From Noviherbaspirillum aerium (GTDB taxonomy: Bacteria; Pseudomonadota; Gammaproteobacteria; Burkholderiales; Burkholderiaceae_D): a stretch of 64,000 nucleotides of DNA. Position 1 is the stretch's first letter; the number at the start of each line of letters is the position of its first letter. Positions 26,852 through 35,689 of this stretch are shown here, piece after piece. Position numbers and translations under genes: made by a program. The stretch covers positions 496,001-560,000 of the forward strand of contig NZ_VFAH01000002.1 of NCBI RefSeq assembly GCF_008929045.1, given 5' to 3'. The notes below the pieces were generated by a model. That model ran no database searches. It was not told the origin of the DNA and saw nothing but the letters and a program-made list of their open reading frames with translations.

Positions 26852-27751
26852 ATGAACGTACACACCAAGCGCATCATTTCCGGCATCGCGGGCGTGGCCG
26901 GCACTCTCTGGCTCGGCATGCTGGCCACGCTGTCGGCCAGGCAGCACCGGCTGATCTTCAATCCCGTTCGCCTCGGCGATGGCGAGCGGCCGAAGAGCGC
27001 CGGCCATCGCACGCGTTCCGTGGTATTGCGCGGCGCCGACGGCACGCGCCTGTGCGGCTGGCTGCTGACACCGAGGGCACCGGGCGTGCATCCGGCGGTC
27101 ATTTACTTCGGCGGCCGCTCCGAAGAGGTGTCATGGGTGGTGCGTGATGCGACATCGATGTTTCCCGGCATGACGGTGCTGGCGGTGAACTACCGCGGCT
27201 ACGGCAATTCCGACGGCGTGCCTGCGGAGCGCCACCTGGTGGAAGACGGCAAGATGCTGTTCGACTGGCTGGCGGCCCGCCCGCAGGTCGACCCCGGGAG
27301 AATCGCCGTGATCGGCCGCAGCCTGGGTTCCGGCGTGGCGCTGCAGGTGGCTGCGCATCATCCCGTGGCGGCCGTGGTCCTGATCACGCCTTACGATTCC
27401 ATCCTGTCGATCGCGAAGCGGCGCTTCAGGACCATGCCGATCGGACTGGTGCTCCGGCATCGCTTCGAATCGGTGAAGTATGCCGCCAGGATCAAGGCCC
27501 CCGTGCTGATCCTGCGTGCGGAGCAGGACACGGTGGTGCCGGGCGTGCATACGGACCTGCTGGCATCCAAGCTGAGTTCAGTGCATGGCGACCATACGGT
27601 CAGCGGCTCGGATCATTTCAACATTCCCCATCTGGAGGAAACGCAGCAGCGCATCGCCGCCTTTCTCCGATGCTGGATGTTCGCGCGCCAGAACCGGCAC
27701 CCCTCACCTGCGATGCCAGCCGCACCGACCGGCGTACAGGCACTGGCATAG
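26852..27751 (+). CDS. Membrane-anchored alpha/beta hydrolase
   Basis: 299 residues. One N-terminal hydrophobic segment (about 7-28) is followed by an alpha/beta-hydrolase fold of the BEM46/YqkD-like type, probably facing the periplasm. The nucleophile elbow is GRSLGSG with Ser157. The likely acid is Asp226 (AEQDTVVP) and the likely base is His255 (GSDHFNIP). The oxyanion region around VNYRGYGNSDG is conserved. The start used has GGATG just upstream; an ATG at 26843 is in frame. Substrate unknown. It stands alone, followed by a repeat-rich region. Confidence 0.85.
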   Translation: MNVHTKRIISGIAGVAGTLWLGMLATLSARQHRLIFNPVRLGDGERPKSAGHRTRSVVLRGADGTRLCGWLLTPRAPGVHPAVIYFGGRSEEVSWVVRDATSMFPGMTVLAVNYRGYGNSDGVPAERHLVEDGKMLFDWLAARPQVDPGRIAVIGRSLGSGVALQVAAHHPVAAVVLITPYDSILSIAKRRFRTMPIGLVLRHRFESVKYAARIKAPVLILRAEQDTVVPGVHTDLLASKLSSVHGDHTVSGSDHFNIPHLEETQQRIAAFLRCWMFARQNRHPSPAMPAAPTGVQALA

Positions 27752-27900
27752 CTGCTGCTCGTTTGTTGTTGAATTGTTGATGTACCGGTCCATGCGGCTT
27801 GCACCTGCGCTGGCGAATCCGGATTCATGGCGGGTTCGCCAGGCGACATGCAAATACTGCTGAGGCGAGAGCGACAATCCCGGCATGAGGCTTATCGTCG

Positions 27901-28036
27901 CTAGGCTGTGTTTGATAAGCGCCGCGAGCGGTTCGAAGTCGCGCCGAGGAGCGCACGCGTACGGACAGTACGCCGAGCACCGCAGGAGCGAATCCGGACC
28001 CAGATTACAGCAAGCGGCTTATCAAACACAGCCTAG
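27901..28036. mobile_element. MITE-like element with perfect inverted ends
   Basis: A 136-bp segment bounded by perfect 20-bp inverted repeats, CTAGGCTGTGTTTGATAAGC at 27901-27920 and its complement at 28017-28036. There is no internal ORF. The outer CTAG could be a target-site duplication of the kind made by some IS5-type transposases (inference). Degenerate relatives lie at 58881, 62706 and 63340. Confidence 0.8.
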
Positions 28037-28077
28037 AGCGGTTTCGCCTTGACCTGCCTGGTCAAGACGAAACCGCT
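28037..28077. repeat. Long hairpin abutting the MITE-like element
   Basis: AGCGGTTTCG (28037-28046) pairs with CGAAACCGCT (28068-28077), and CTTGACC (28048-28054) with GGTCAAG (28060-28066), with one C/A mismatch. There is no T-run. Its right half reappears in altered form at 58899-58923 next to another MITE end, so it may belong to the element. Confidence 0.6.
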
Positions 28078-28215
28078 ACAGTTGAACCGGGGATGATGCG
28101 GTGACGACCGGCAGCGATAGTATGGGGCGATGGCGCGGGAATATCTGGAGCGTCGATCAAGATGGCGCTTGCCGCTTCGCACCTCCTTGCCGTTCATCTG
28201 CACTGTCTTCGTCGA

Positions 28216-28282
28216 CGCGCCTTTGTCATTCGCTGCGCGCATTGCTGACGCAGTATCGGCATGACTCTCATCCGCCATTTGA
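28216..28282 (-). repeat. 67-bp repeat, copy 2 (gene-fragment-like)
   Basis: Inverted relative of 23791-23857 (60 of 67 identical). On the minus strand it starts ATGGCGGATGAG..., and an open frame continues to 28033 (81 codons), but the product (MADESHADTASAMRAANDKGAS...) resembles no family. It probably is the remnant of a gene 5' end. Confidence 0.6.
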
Positions 28283-28436
28283 TCAACAAATTGTTAACTC
28301 GCACCACTAGCTTCAGGCACCCCGGTCCGGATGGATTGTCATGCAGTCGGCGAGGCTGTTTCCAGCCACGAACTCATCACGACAGCGCCCTCCCGGCCGG
28401 CGCCCCTTGGCTTGCCTGTTCCGAGCATTCGCCGCG

Positions 28437-30302
28437 TCAACTGTTGCCCGATACATTCGCCGCGTTATTGACGAACGTGGGCATCGCGGGATGTATCACC
28501 GCATGCTCGGTACTACTGATGCGATATGTCCAGTTCGCGATCTCCGGCGCGCCGCCAAACACATTGGTGTTTCCCGATACCGCAGATTGGTGAATTGCCC
28601 GCACGATGCCGCCTGCCCCGGAGTAGGGCTCATTGTGCATGCGAATGCCAAGTCCACCGAGGGCGTTGTTCTCGACGCGGGCATAAGCGACCGGAGAGGT
28701 GCAGAGGGTGTGGCTGCCATAAGCCGTGCGGACACCCGCCTTGTTGACCTTGGGGTGGAATCCGGCGAGATGTGAGAGACGGATTCCGGCAAAGCGTCGG
28801 CGTTCGGGTTGCACACCGACGTCTGCCAGCGTGTTGTTTGCCACCGTGAAACCGGAACATCCGCCCCACATGGAGATGGCCGTGGTGAACTTGGACGCAA
28901 AAGAACTGCACTCGATACGGTTGTAGCGAATACGGAAGTTGGCGGCAAGGGAACAGATGTTGACCATGACATTGTCCTGAATGGCGCCGAAGTCTTCCTG
29001 GGTCAGTTCACCCGGACGCAGCGCCGGGTCCGAAGCGCTCCGTATCTGGTTCGCCGCCCAGCGCGGACTGCGCAGGGAGAATCCGACCAGGCCGCTTGAG
29101 CCATGCACGAAGGAGCGATGAATCTGCGCATACTTACCGGCCAGCGGACCGGTCAGCCACACGACGAAGTAATGGCGGTACACGTTTTCGTCCTCGGGAA
29201 TCGGGCCGGCGCTGGCCCCTCCGGGATTGCGGGGAACAAGGATCGACGGACTTTCCTTGGTGCCGATTTTCCCGTGCGATCCATAGTAGCGCGCCAGGGT
29301 GAATTGATCGACGACCGGATGGGAATAGGCATTATTGCCAAAAGCGTCGAAGCCGATGGCCTCTTCCGTGATATCGGTCAGGATATTGCCTTCGATGACG
29401 GTATCCAGGTGCGATTGGTTGTAGGCACGCGAATGTTCTTCGCTGCCCGGCTTCGGTATGCCGTGAATGAGATTTGCGATCCCGGTGACTCCGCCATGAA
29501 TGACGTTGTTGATGAAATGGTTTCCGTAGCCGCCGTTGCACTGGAAATTGCGGCCGACCGACTGCCTGCACCGATTGTGTTCGATCAGCGAATCGTTCAT
29601 GTCATTGGCCATCAGCGCATACCTGTGGCCGCTAAAGTCATTCCAGCGCATGCTCAGACGATTGAACCCCTCATCAAGTGCGAGCGCCTGCAAGAAAACT
29701 GATTCGGACTTGGAATTGCTGAAAGTGTTGAACCAGAGTAGAAGATCGTTGACGTAGGCGGAAACGATCTGCCGTGAAGCCTGCTCGAAACAGCAGTTGT
29801 AGATTTGCAGCGGCAGCCTGGTTTGCACCGGATGACGGCCCCTGAAGCAATGATCGCCATCGCTGAAGATGGTTACTTTGCGCTTTGGTCCGGAGGTCCG
29901 CAGATCCAGCACCTGGTCCAGCTCGGTGACACCGGGAAGAAGTTTGATCGGGCGTCCGTCCTGCAGCGATGCCTGCACTGCCTCTGCCAGGGCTTGCGGC
30001 AAATTGGAAGCAGGGCGGCGGTAGTTGCTTTGATTGAGCACTCCCATCATGACCGCCTTCTCGCGGTCGCGCAGCCGTTCCCAATCCGCGGCGTTCGTGA
30101 TGTATGCCGCGGGGCTCATTTCCGGCGCGCCGGTCTCGAGCAATGAGGCGGTAGTGCTTTGCGCTTCATCGCCTGTGCCGCCGCCGCACGCGCCGAGCAT
30201 GAGACCGGAGCCGCCGGCGATCAGGAGACGGCGTCGCTTGGCCTGCGCCGGACTGAGCAGGATATTGGATGCGGGGATGAGAGGTGTTCGTCGATCTGGC
30301 AT
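28437..30302 (-). CDS. Tat-exported lipoprotein with parallel beta-helix
   Basis: 621 residues. The N-terminus has a twin-arginine-type stretch (KRRRLLIAGGSGLMLGAC) ending in a lipobox, suggesting Tat export and lipidation. The body (about 120-600) has many short Asn-rich turns typical of right-handed beta-helix proteins (ALMANDMNDSLIEHNRCR, GNHFINNVIHGG, RIRYNRIECS, TVANNTLADVG). Such folds are common in pectate-lyase-like polysaccharide-modifying enzymes and in adhesins, but I see no unambiguous catalytic set. It lies alone between two gene-free regions. Confidence 0.8.
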   Translation of the reverse strand: MPDRRTPLIPASNILLSPAQAKRRRLLIAGGSGLMLGACGGGTGDEAQSTTASLLETGAPEMSPAAYITNAADWERLRDREKAVMMGVLNQSNYRRPASNLPQALAEAVQASLQDGRPIKLLPGVTELDQVLDLRTSGPKRKVTIFSDGDHCFRGRHPVQTRLPLQIYNCCFEQASRQIVSAYVNDLLLWFNTFSNSKSESVFLQALALDEGFNRLSMRWNDFSGHRYALMANDMNDSLIEHNRCRQSVGRNFQCNGGYGNHFINNVIHGGVTGIANLIHGIPKPGSEEHSRAYNQSHLDTVIEGNILTDITEEAIGFDAFGNNAYSHPVVDQFTLARYYGSHGKIGTKESPSILVPRNPGGASAGPIPEDENVYRHYFVVWLTGPLAGKYAQIHRSFVHGSSGLVGFSLRSPRWAANQIRSASDPALRPGELTQEDFGAIQDNVMVNICSLAANFRIRYNRIECSSFASKFTTAISMWGGCSGFTVANNTLADVGVQPERRRFAGIRLSHLAGFHPKVNKAGVRTAYGSHTLCTSPVAYARVENNALGGLGIRMHNEPYSGAGGIVRAIHQSAVSGNTNVFGGAPEIANWTYRISSTEHAVIHPAMPTFVNNAANVSGNS

Positions 30303-31003
30303 GAGTTCATCCTTCTTTGTTCAAGGGGCTGAGATGCAATCGAAGCGGCAGCGCAACCGCGTGCCGCCATTGGAAGCCGGCAGCAGACGTCGACATGTCA
30401 ACTCGTCGCGACGGCAAGGGTTGCTGGCGGAGACGCAGAGATTATTGAAGAAATGACCACGAAAGTTTCTAAGTTACAAAATCTTTCATTCGCGCGGAAC
30501 CGCGGATTTGCAAGTGACTGTTCGGGAAAGCACTCAAAGGAACCTGGGCTATTTGCCGCGTCGTGCAGTGGAAAGCCTGTGAATGAAACGGATGGCGTCA
30601 CCCTTCGAACATTTAGATATGTCCATTTAGATATGACCATATGCACGCTCCGATGCATACCTCGACTTCGCAGACGCATGCGCGGGCGATGCATGGTCAG
30701 TCAAGACGCGCCGCCGGCATGCCAGCGAACTCGCAAAGCGGCGATGCTGAGTTTGAGCGGACGTTTGGAACACGTGCCGCAGGACAGTGTTCGATGTTGC
30801 CCGTTTCTCCGGCGTAGCCATTCCAGTCAAGATGGACCGGAGTTTTTACAATGACAGTGGCGTGGCCATCGGCACCGGCGCAGCGTGTCGTACGAGTCGG
30901 TACTCGCCATTCTCGCCATTGCGCGGTCGCCGGAACCCCGCTATCGCAGCTGGTCCGGCTGCCGACAGGGTCAAACCAAACCAAATTAGGGATCCGGCCC
31001 GAA
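30303..31003. other. Gene-free region between two minus-strand genes
   Basis: About 700 bp with no credible ORF. It contains a tandem repeat, ATTTAGATATG at 30611 and 30625 (14-bp period), close to further CATATG-like sequence. That makes a small AT-rich island in GC-rich DNA and could be a regulator site for the beta-helix gene read leftward from 30302. Confidence 0.45.
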
Positions 31004-31029
31004 AATAGGTTGGACCGACCGAACCTATT
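31004..31029 (-). terminator. Terminator of the malonate decarboxylase operon
   Basis: 8-bp stem AATAGGTT (31004-31011) / AACCTATT (31022-31029) with a 10-nt loop. On the minus strand it is followed by TTTCGGG. It overlaps the mdcH stop codon. Confidence 0.5.
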
Positions 31030-31960
31030 CGCCGAAGTGCCTGCCTACCCAGCTGGCAACGCCCGCGACCGACCGGAATTCGCAGGCGGCGCGGCAGGCG
31101 ATCTGCGGATGGCGCTGGCTAAGCATGCGCGACAATGCATTGCCCGGCCCGAGTTCGAGCGCGATCGTGATGCCGGCCTCCGCGAAGTTGTCCATGCACT
31201 GCTGCCAGACGATGGTTTCCGAAAGCTGCCGCGCCAGCGTATCGATCGCCCGTTCCTTGTCGCGGATGTTTTCGGCGGAGATGCCGCAGACGACAGGCAG
31301 GTGCGGGTTGGAAAATTTGCGCTGGCGCAGTTCCGCAAGAAACGGCGCGACCGCGGCATGCATGAGCGGCGTATGCGAAGCCACTTCCACCGGCAGCGCG
31401 GTCACGCGCGCGCCGCGCTGCTCAACCGACTCGCGCACGGCATCGGCATCCTGGCGCAGGCCGCCGACCACCGCGCTGTCTTCTCCGGTTTCGATGGCGA
31501 TCGACATCGCAGCGGGCGCGAGCATCTCCCGCAACAGCGGCAAGGCAATGCCGGATACCGCCAGCATCGCCTGCGGCTGCCCCGGCTCCTTGCACGCATC
31601 CATGGCCGTGGCGCGGATGGCGGCGAGTGCGATGGCATCCTGCGCCGCCAGGCTTTCCGCGACGGCATAGGCGGTCAGCTCGCCGATGCTGTAGCCCGCC
31701 ACGAGTGATGGCATCGGCAAGACATTCCTTACCGCCTCCCATGCCATGAGCGAGGCGGCAACGATCAGCGGCTGCGCGCTCCGGTTCGCATACAGCCGTG
31801 ATGCCTCATTGAGCGCCTGTTCCGGCGGCATGCCTAGCGCTTCCCGCAGCCGCCATTCATCCGCAAGCAGGGCCGCAGGCCCGCCATTGCCGAGCACGTC
31901 GAACATCTGCGCATGCTGGGCGCCCTGCCCCGGACAGAGAATCGCAAGACGCCGGCTCAT
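31025..31960 (-). CDS. mdcH: Malonate decarboxylase, malonyl-CoA:ACP transacylase subunit
   Basis: 311 residues, FabD-like fold. It loads malonyl from malonyl-CoA onto the MdcC carrier to start the catalytic cycle. Motifs: CPGQGAQ near the start (9-15), the nucleophile AGYSIGEL with Ser91, and later ASHTPLMHAA around the catalytic His. The gene is the last of the operon, overlaps mdcB by 4 bp and ends in a terminator-like hairpin. Confidence 0.92.
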   Translation of the reverse strand: MSRRLAILCPGQGAQHAQMFDVLGNGGPAALLADEWRLREALGMPPEQALNEASRLYANRSAQPLIVAASLMAWEAVRNVLPMPSLVAGYSIGELTAYAVAESLAAQDAIALAAIRATAMDACKEPGQPQAMLAVSGIALPLLREMLAPAAMSIAIETGEDSAVVGGLRQDADAVRESVEQRGARVTALPVEVASHTPLMHAAVAPFLAELRQRKFSNPHLPVVCGISAENIRDKERAIDTLARQLSETIVWQQCMDNFAEAGITIALELGPGNALSRMLSQRHPQIACRAACEFRSVAGVASWVGRHFGE

Positions 31961-32904
31961 GATGCGACCGCGGCTCCGCCCTCGTGCGCATGCCGCATGA
32001 ATTTGTGCACCAGGCAGGCGGCGCCGAGCAGGTCCGCCGCTCCGCCCGGCGACAGTCGGGCCGCGACAAAGCGCTCATGGCAGGCGATCGCATGCTCGCG
32101 CCAGTCCGCCGCCGCCGTGCCGCCACGGGACAGGAATCCGGCGGCGCTCTCCCTGACCAGGCGGGCCCCTTCATTGCCGCCGCGGAAATACACGTTCGTG
32201 TCGCTGATATGCGCCATCAGGGCGAACAGCGCATCGATGCGCGCCCTTTCCCAGCAGGCGCTGGCAGCCAGGGTGGCCTGCAAGGCGGGCACGGCCACGT
32301 TGAAGACGGACGGCAGGCCGAGCGCGGCTTCTTCGCGCGCGCCGGATGCCGCATGCTGGCGCGCCACCTGCAAGCCATGCGAGTCGCCGGTATGCGGCCG
32401 CGCGTGCATTGCCAGATCACGGCCCCAATTGGAGACGAGCGCGGCGCGGAGGTTGTCGCCGCCAAGCGGCACGCCGCGCGCGTGACAATCACCGGCGGCG
32501 GCGCACAGCAAGCCGAGTGCGAAGATCGCGCCGCGATGGGTATTGATGCCGCCGGTGGCTGACAGCATGCGGCTTTCCGCATCGATGCCGAGCTGTCTCA
32601 GCACGGGGAACGGCGCGCCCTCCATTCCAGCTTCCGTGATCCGGCTGAAGTAGCCGCGCAGGGAAAACAGGCTGCGGAAGAAGGTGTCCGCATTCATGTC
32701 GTCATGGCTGCCGTTGTCCACCAGCGATACCAGGCCGGGTTTGGGATAGAGGGTCAGTTCATCGTAGAGACTGGATACCGCGATGCGCGCGGCCCGCAGG
32801 CAGAACTCGCGCCGTCGCTGCGTTGCTCTTACAGAGGGAATGACGAGCAATGCAGAGCGGGCCGCATCGGCCGCCGGGGCAGTCATCACGCCGGCGCTCG
32901 TCAT
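31957..32904 (-). CDS. mdcB: Triphosphoribosyl-dephospho-CoA synthase
   Basis: 315 residues. It makes 2'-(5''-triphosphoribosyl)-3'-dephospho-CoA from dephospho-CoA and ATP, the precursor of the MdcC prosthetic group. CitG-like motifs are seen: LTLYPKPGLVSLVDNGSHDDM (shown in part), ATGGINTHRGAIFALGLL and SDTNVYFRGG. The frame is open to 33021, but ATG 32904 overlaps the mdcG stop codon (ATGA) and is chosen. Its position after mdcG, rather than after mdcA, differs from the usual mdcABCDEGH order. Confidence 0.93.
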   Translation of the reverse strand: MTSAGVMTAPAADAARSALLVIPSVRATQRRREFCLRAARIAVSSLYDELTLYPKPGLVSLVDNGSHDDMNADTFFRSLFSLRGYFSRITEAGMEGAPFPVLRQLGIDAESRMLSATGGINTHRGAIFALGLLCAAAGDCHARGVPLGGDNLRAALVSNWGRDLAMHARPHTGDSHGLQVARQHAASGAREEAALGLPSVFNVAVPALQATLAASACWERARIDALFALMAHISDTNVYFRGGNEGARLVRESAAGFLSRGGTAAADWREHAIACHERFVAARLSPGGAADLLGAACLVHKFMRHAHEGGAAVAS

Positions 32905-33569
32905 GCCGCCTCCAGCTGCGCACGCAGCTCCGCCATCTTCGCCAGCCGCACGCCGCGGTTGTCTTTCGCCAGCACCCGCATTGCATCGCTGGCCGCCGCG
33001 GCGTTTGCCCACTCCTTCCATGCGACTGCCTGGCCGTCGGGAAAGACGAGTTCGCCATCGAGGGGAAGCCGCTCCGATGCGGCGCCGAGCAAGCGCATGC
33101 CTTCATCGAGCTGCCGCAGGTTTTCGGGAGCGAACAGCAGGTCGATATCGGAAGCGGGCGTGAGATAAGCCTGGCCGGTGAGCGCCTGCAAAGCGAGCGA
33201 GCCATAGACCCGCAGCGACAGCCCGGCCGACGCGGCTTGATCGGCGAGCCGCGACAGCGACGACTGCCATGCGCCGGGCGCAGAGTTGATCACCTGCGCA
33301 ACCGGAAGAGGATTCTCGACACGCCGCACCGCACTGCGCGCCACCCGCAAGCCGATGCGTCGCCTGGCGGCGCTTTCCCGATCGGGAGGCAGCGCCAGGC
33401 CAAGGCAGCATTCCTCGCCGCCGGCATCGGCATCCGGCCTGCGCGCGATCAGCGGCCAGTCGGCCTGGCGCCACTGCCGGACGGCGGCGATGCATTCGTC
33501 AGCGGCGGCGGACTCCGCCTCCTGCCATCCCTCGGGATGCAGCCAGACCAGGCTATGCCGCGCGAGCAT
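32901..33569 (-). CDS. mdcG: Phosphoribosyl-dephospho-CoA transferase
   Basis: 222 residues from ATG 33569. It attaches the prosthetic group to the MdcC serine and is a nucleotidyltransferase-like protein. Visible family features are MLARHSLVWL at the start, RVYGSLALQALTGQ and SDIDLLFAP, the last carrying the metal-binding Asp pair. An upstream-open frame reaches 33779, but it lies inside mdcE and is rejected. The gene start overlaps the mdcE end by 17 bp. Confidence 0.9.
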   Translation of the reverse strand: MLARHSLVWLHPEGWQEAESAAADECIAAVRQWRQADWPLIARRPDADAGGEECCLGLALPPDRESAARRRIGLRVARSAVRRVENPLPVAQVINSAPGAWQSSLSRLADQAASAGLSLRVYGSLALQALTGQAYLTPASDIDLLFAPENLRQLDEGMRLLGAASERLPLDGELVFPDGQAVAWKEWANAAAASDAMRVLAKDNRGVRLAKMAELRAQLEAA

Positions 33570-34281
33570 GGCTGTCGGACAGCACGGCCTGCACCACGCG
33601 CTGCGCCCATTTCCGGCCGCCGCGCTGCGCGCCCAGTTCATTGCGCCGGTCTTCCGGGCGTGCGCACGCGAGTGCTTGCTGCAGCTGCGCGGCGAGGTCG
33701 CCTTCCCAGATGGCTTCGACGCCGCCCATGGCGAGGTAGTTATGAGCGCCGGGCGCAAACACCGGATTGTCCTTGGCAAGCTCCGTCAGCCGTTCTTCCG
33801 CCACCTTGGTGATGCGCGCCATCGCCGGCAGGCCCATCACGCGGATGGTGGACTGCGGCAATGCATAGCAGGCATCGGCCATCAGGCCGCTGGTGATGAA
33901 GCCGCCCGACAAGGCCTGGTCGTATACCAGGCCGATGACGGTATGGCCGCACCGCCGCGCCAGGTCGATGCATTTGCCGAGATGCGCCATGTAGCTGTTG
34001 ATGCCGAGCATTTCATCCCGGTGGCGCAGGCGCTGGCCCTGGGTGTCGATCAGGATCACGATCGGCCGCCGCTCATGGCTGCGCACGGTGTCGAGCACCG
34101 CCTTTGCCTGCGCCAGCGCGATCTCGACGCCGATCGGCGTATGTCCGGTGGTGCCGATCACGGTGACGGTCTGCTCGCCCGCGCGGGCGGTGCCCGAAAG
34201 AAAGTGCTCCGATTCGCGGATGTCATGCCCGCCGGGGAAGAGTTGCGATGCCAGTTCCTGCCAGTTCATGCCGGTACTCAT
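33553..34281 (-). CDS. mdcE: Malonate decarboxylase gamma subunit
   Basis: 242 residues, crotonase/carboxyltransferase-like fold. With MdcD it forms the decarboxylase that converts malonyl-S-MdcC to acetyl-S-MdcC and CO2. Visible conserved parts are LFPGGHDIRE, IGTTGHTPIGVEIA, LIDTQGQRLRHRDEMLG and SGGFITSGLMADACYALP. ATG 34281 overlaps the mdcD stop codon (ATGA), so the two are coupled. The 104 extra codons open upstream lie within mdcD and are not used. Confidence 0.92.
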   Translation of the reverse strand: MSTGMNWQELASQLFPGGHDIRESEHFLSGTARAGEQTVTVIGTTGHTPIGVEIALAQAKAVLDTVRSHERRPIVILIDTQGQRLRHRDEMLGINSYMAHLGKCIDLARRCGHTVIGLVYDQALSGGFITSGLMADACYALPQSTIRVMGLPAMARITKVAEERLTELAKDNPVFAPGAHNYLAMGGVEAIWEGDLAAQLQQALACARPEDRRNELGAQRGGRKWAQRVVQAVLSDSHARAA

Positions 34282-35177
34282 GCGTTTGCTCCTGTGCGAC
34301 GAGGTTTTGCGAGTTCGGTGAACGCCTGGGCATCCAGCATCGGCACCTGGGCCGGCTGCGCGATGCCGAGATCGGCCCAGACCTGCATCGGTTCGCTGTG
34401 CCGGCCGAAGGCGGCGAGCCGGTGTTCCAGCATTGCCTGCTCCGCTTCCAGCTCCTGCAGCGTGAGCGCCACGCTGTCCTTCGCCAGGCGCTGCAGCGAA
34501 TCCGACGCGGCGGCGCGGAAGGCGGCGATGTCGTCGGGCACGATCGCATCGCAGTCGCCCAGCAGGTAGCGGTGCTTGCCGCCGGTGGTGCGCCACACCA
34601 GGGCGCGGTCGCGGGAATCGAATTCCTCGACGCCGGCAGCGGTTTCGATCACTTCCGGGCCCGACATGGCCAGCCGGCCTTCTTCCGACATGATGATGGC
34701 ATTGGCGCAGCGCGCCACGATGCCCATGCCGCCGAAGCAGCCGTTGGCGCCGCCGATCAGCACGATGACGGGAATGCCGGCCTCGCGGGTATCGAGCAGC
34801 GCGCGCATCACTTCCGATACCGCGATCAATCCGGCATTGGCTTCATGCAGGCGCACGCCGCCGGTTTCCAGCAGCAGCACGACGGCGTCGACGCGCTCGG
34901 CAATCGCGCGCTTGAGCAGGCCGACCAGCTTCGCGCCATGCACTTCGCCCACCGCGCCGCCCATGAAGCCGCCTTCCTGCGCCGCGGCCATCACGCGCCT
35001 GCCCTGCAGGCTTCCGGCGCCGATGACCACGCCGTCGTCGAAGGCGACCGGCGCGTCGAGCTGGGCCAGGTGGGGACTGATGAAGCGCGCCGCCGGCGGC
35101 AGGTATTCGGTGAAGCTGCCGGCATCGAGCAGCATGCGGATGCGCTCGCGGGCGCTGGCTTCGAGATAGCTGCTCAT
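34278..35177 (-). CDS. mdcD: Malonate decarboxylase beta subunit
   Basis: 299 residues, carboxyltransferase-type fold and partner of MdcE. Begins SYLEASARERIRMLLDAGSF. Conserved stretches include GGFMGGAVGEVHGAKL and LETGGVRLHEANAGL, then GANGCFGGMGIVA and RLAMSGPEVIE. The start overlaps mdcC by 4 bp. Confidence 0.93.
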   Translation of the reverse strand: MSSYLEASARERIRMLLDAGSFTEYLPPAARFISPHLAQLDAPVAFDDGVVIGAGSLQGRRVMAAAQEGGFMGGAVGEVHGAKLVGLLKRAIAERVDAVVLLLETGGVRLHEANAGLIAVSEVMRALLDTREAGIPVIVLIGGANGCFGGMGIVARCANAIIMSEEGRLAMSGPEVIETAAGVEEFDSRDRALVWRTTGGKHRYLLGDCDAIVPDDIAAFRAAASDSLQRLAKDSVALTLQELEAEQAMLEHRLAAFGRHSEPMQVWADLGIAQPAQVPMLDAQAFTELAKPRRTGANA

Positions 35178-35488
35178 GACTGTCCTTCCAGTGCCGATTC
35201 GGCGGCCTGATCGAGGCGCAGGCTGACCACCGCCGGCGTGGCGCCCATGTCGTTGATGGAGATGCGGGTATCGGCCAGCGGCCAGCGCGCATGGAAGTCG
35301 TTCATGACCGCCTGCCAGATGGCGCCGAAGCCGACCGCGGCGGTCTTGATTTCGATTTCGCAGGCGCCGTTCAGTGCGGCCGGCTCGATCAGCACTTCCA
35401 GGTTGCCCGAGCCGACCACGCCGACCAGCTGCGGCTGCGCGGTGTTCCGGCGGTTGCCGTTTTCGAAGCGGAATGTCAGGGTTTCCAT
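35174..35488 (-). CDS. mdcC: Malonate decarboxylase acyl carrier protein
   Basis: 104 residues, delta subunit carrying the phosphoribosyl-dephospho-CoA arm. The modified serine is expected in VGVVGSGNLEVL at Ser27. The ribosome site before ATG 35488 is poor. A 201-bp gap with no gene separates it from mdcA, whereas all later genes of the cluster overlap. The gap may hold a secondary start or processing site. The gene overlaps mdcD by 4 bp. Confidence 0.92.
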   Translation of the reverse strand: METLTFRFENGNRRNTAQPQLVGVVGSGNLEVLIEPAALNGACEIEIKTAAVGFGAIWQAVMNDFHARWPLADTRISINDMGATPAVVSLRLDQAAESALEGQS

Positions 35489-35689
35489 AGGGTTTGATGA
35501 TGGTGGTTGATGGGGTTGCGGATTCCGGTCGCTTCCGTCAGGGACGCCCGGCGCGGTGTGCGGATGGTTCGATGCGGCTCGATGACGCCCATCCCTTTTC
35601 CACCGTCCCGCCTCGCCGGCCGCCCTTGAAGGAGCAGGAGCCTTCCTTGTGCGGCGCAGCTTCCCTTAACGGATGCAATGCATATCTGC

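Larger units (their letters stand above)
27752..28436. other. Repeat-rich gene-free region
   Basis: Holds a MITE-like element (27901-28036), an adjoining hairpin (28037-28077) and one copy of the 67-bp gene-fragment repeat (28216-28282). No intact gene is seen. This looks like an accumulation point for mobile-element debris. Confidence 0.6.

Noticed and set aside
30453-30854. 133-codon plus-strand frame in the gap before mdcH
   Set aside because: No ribosome site, atypical composition, no family resemblance.
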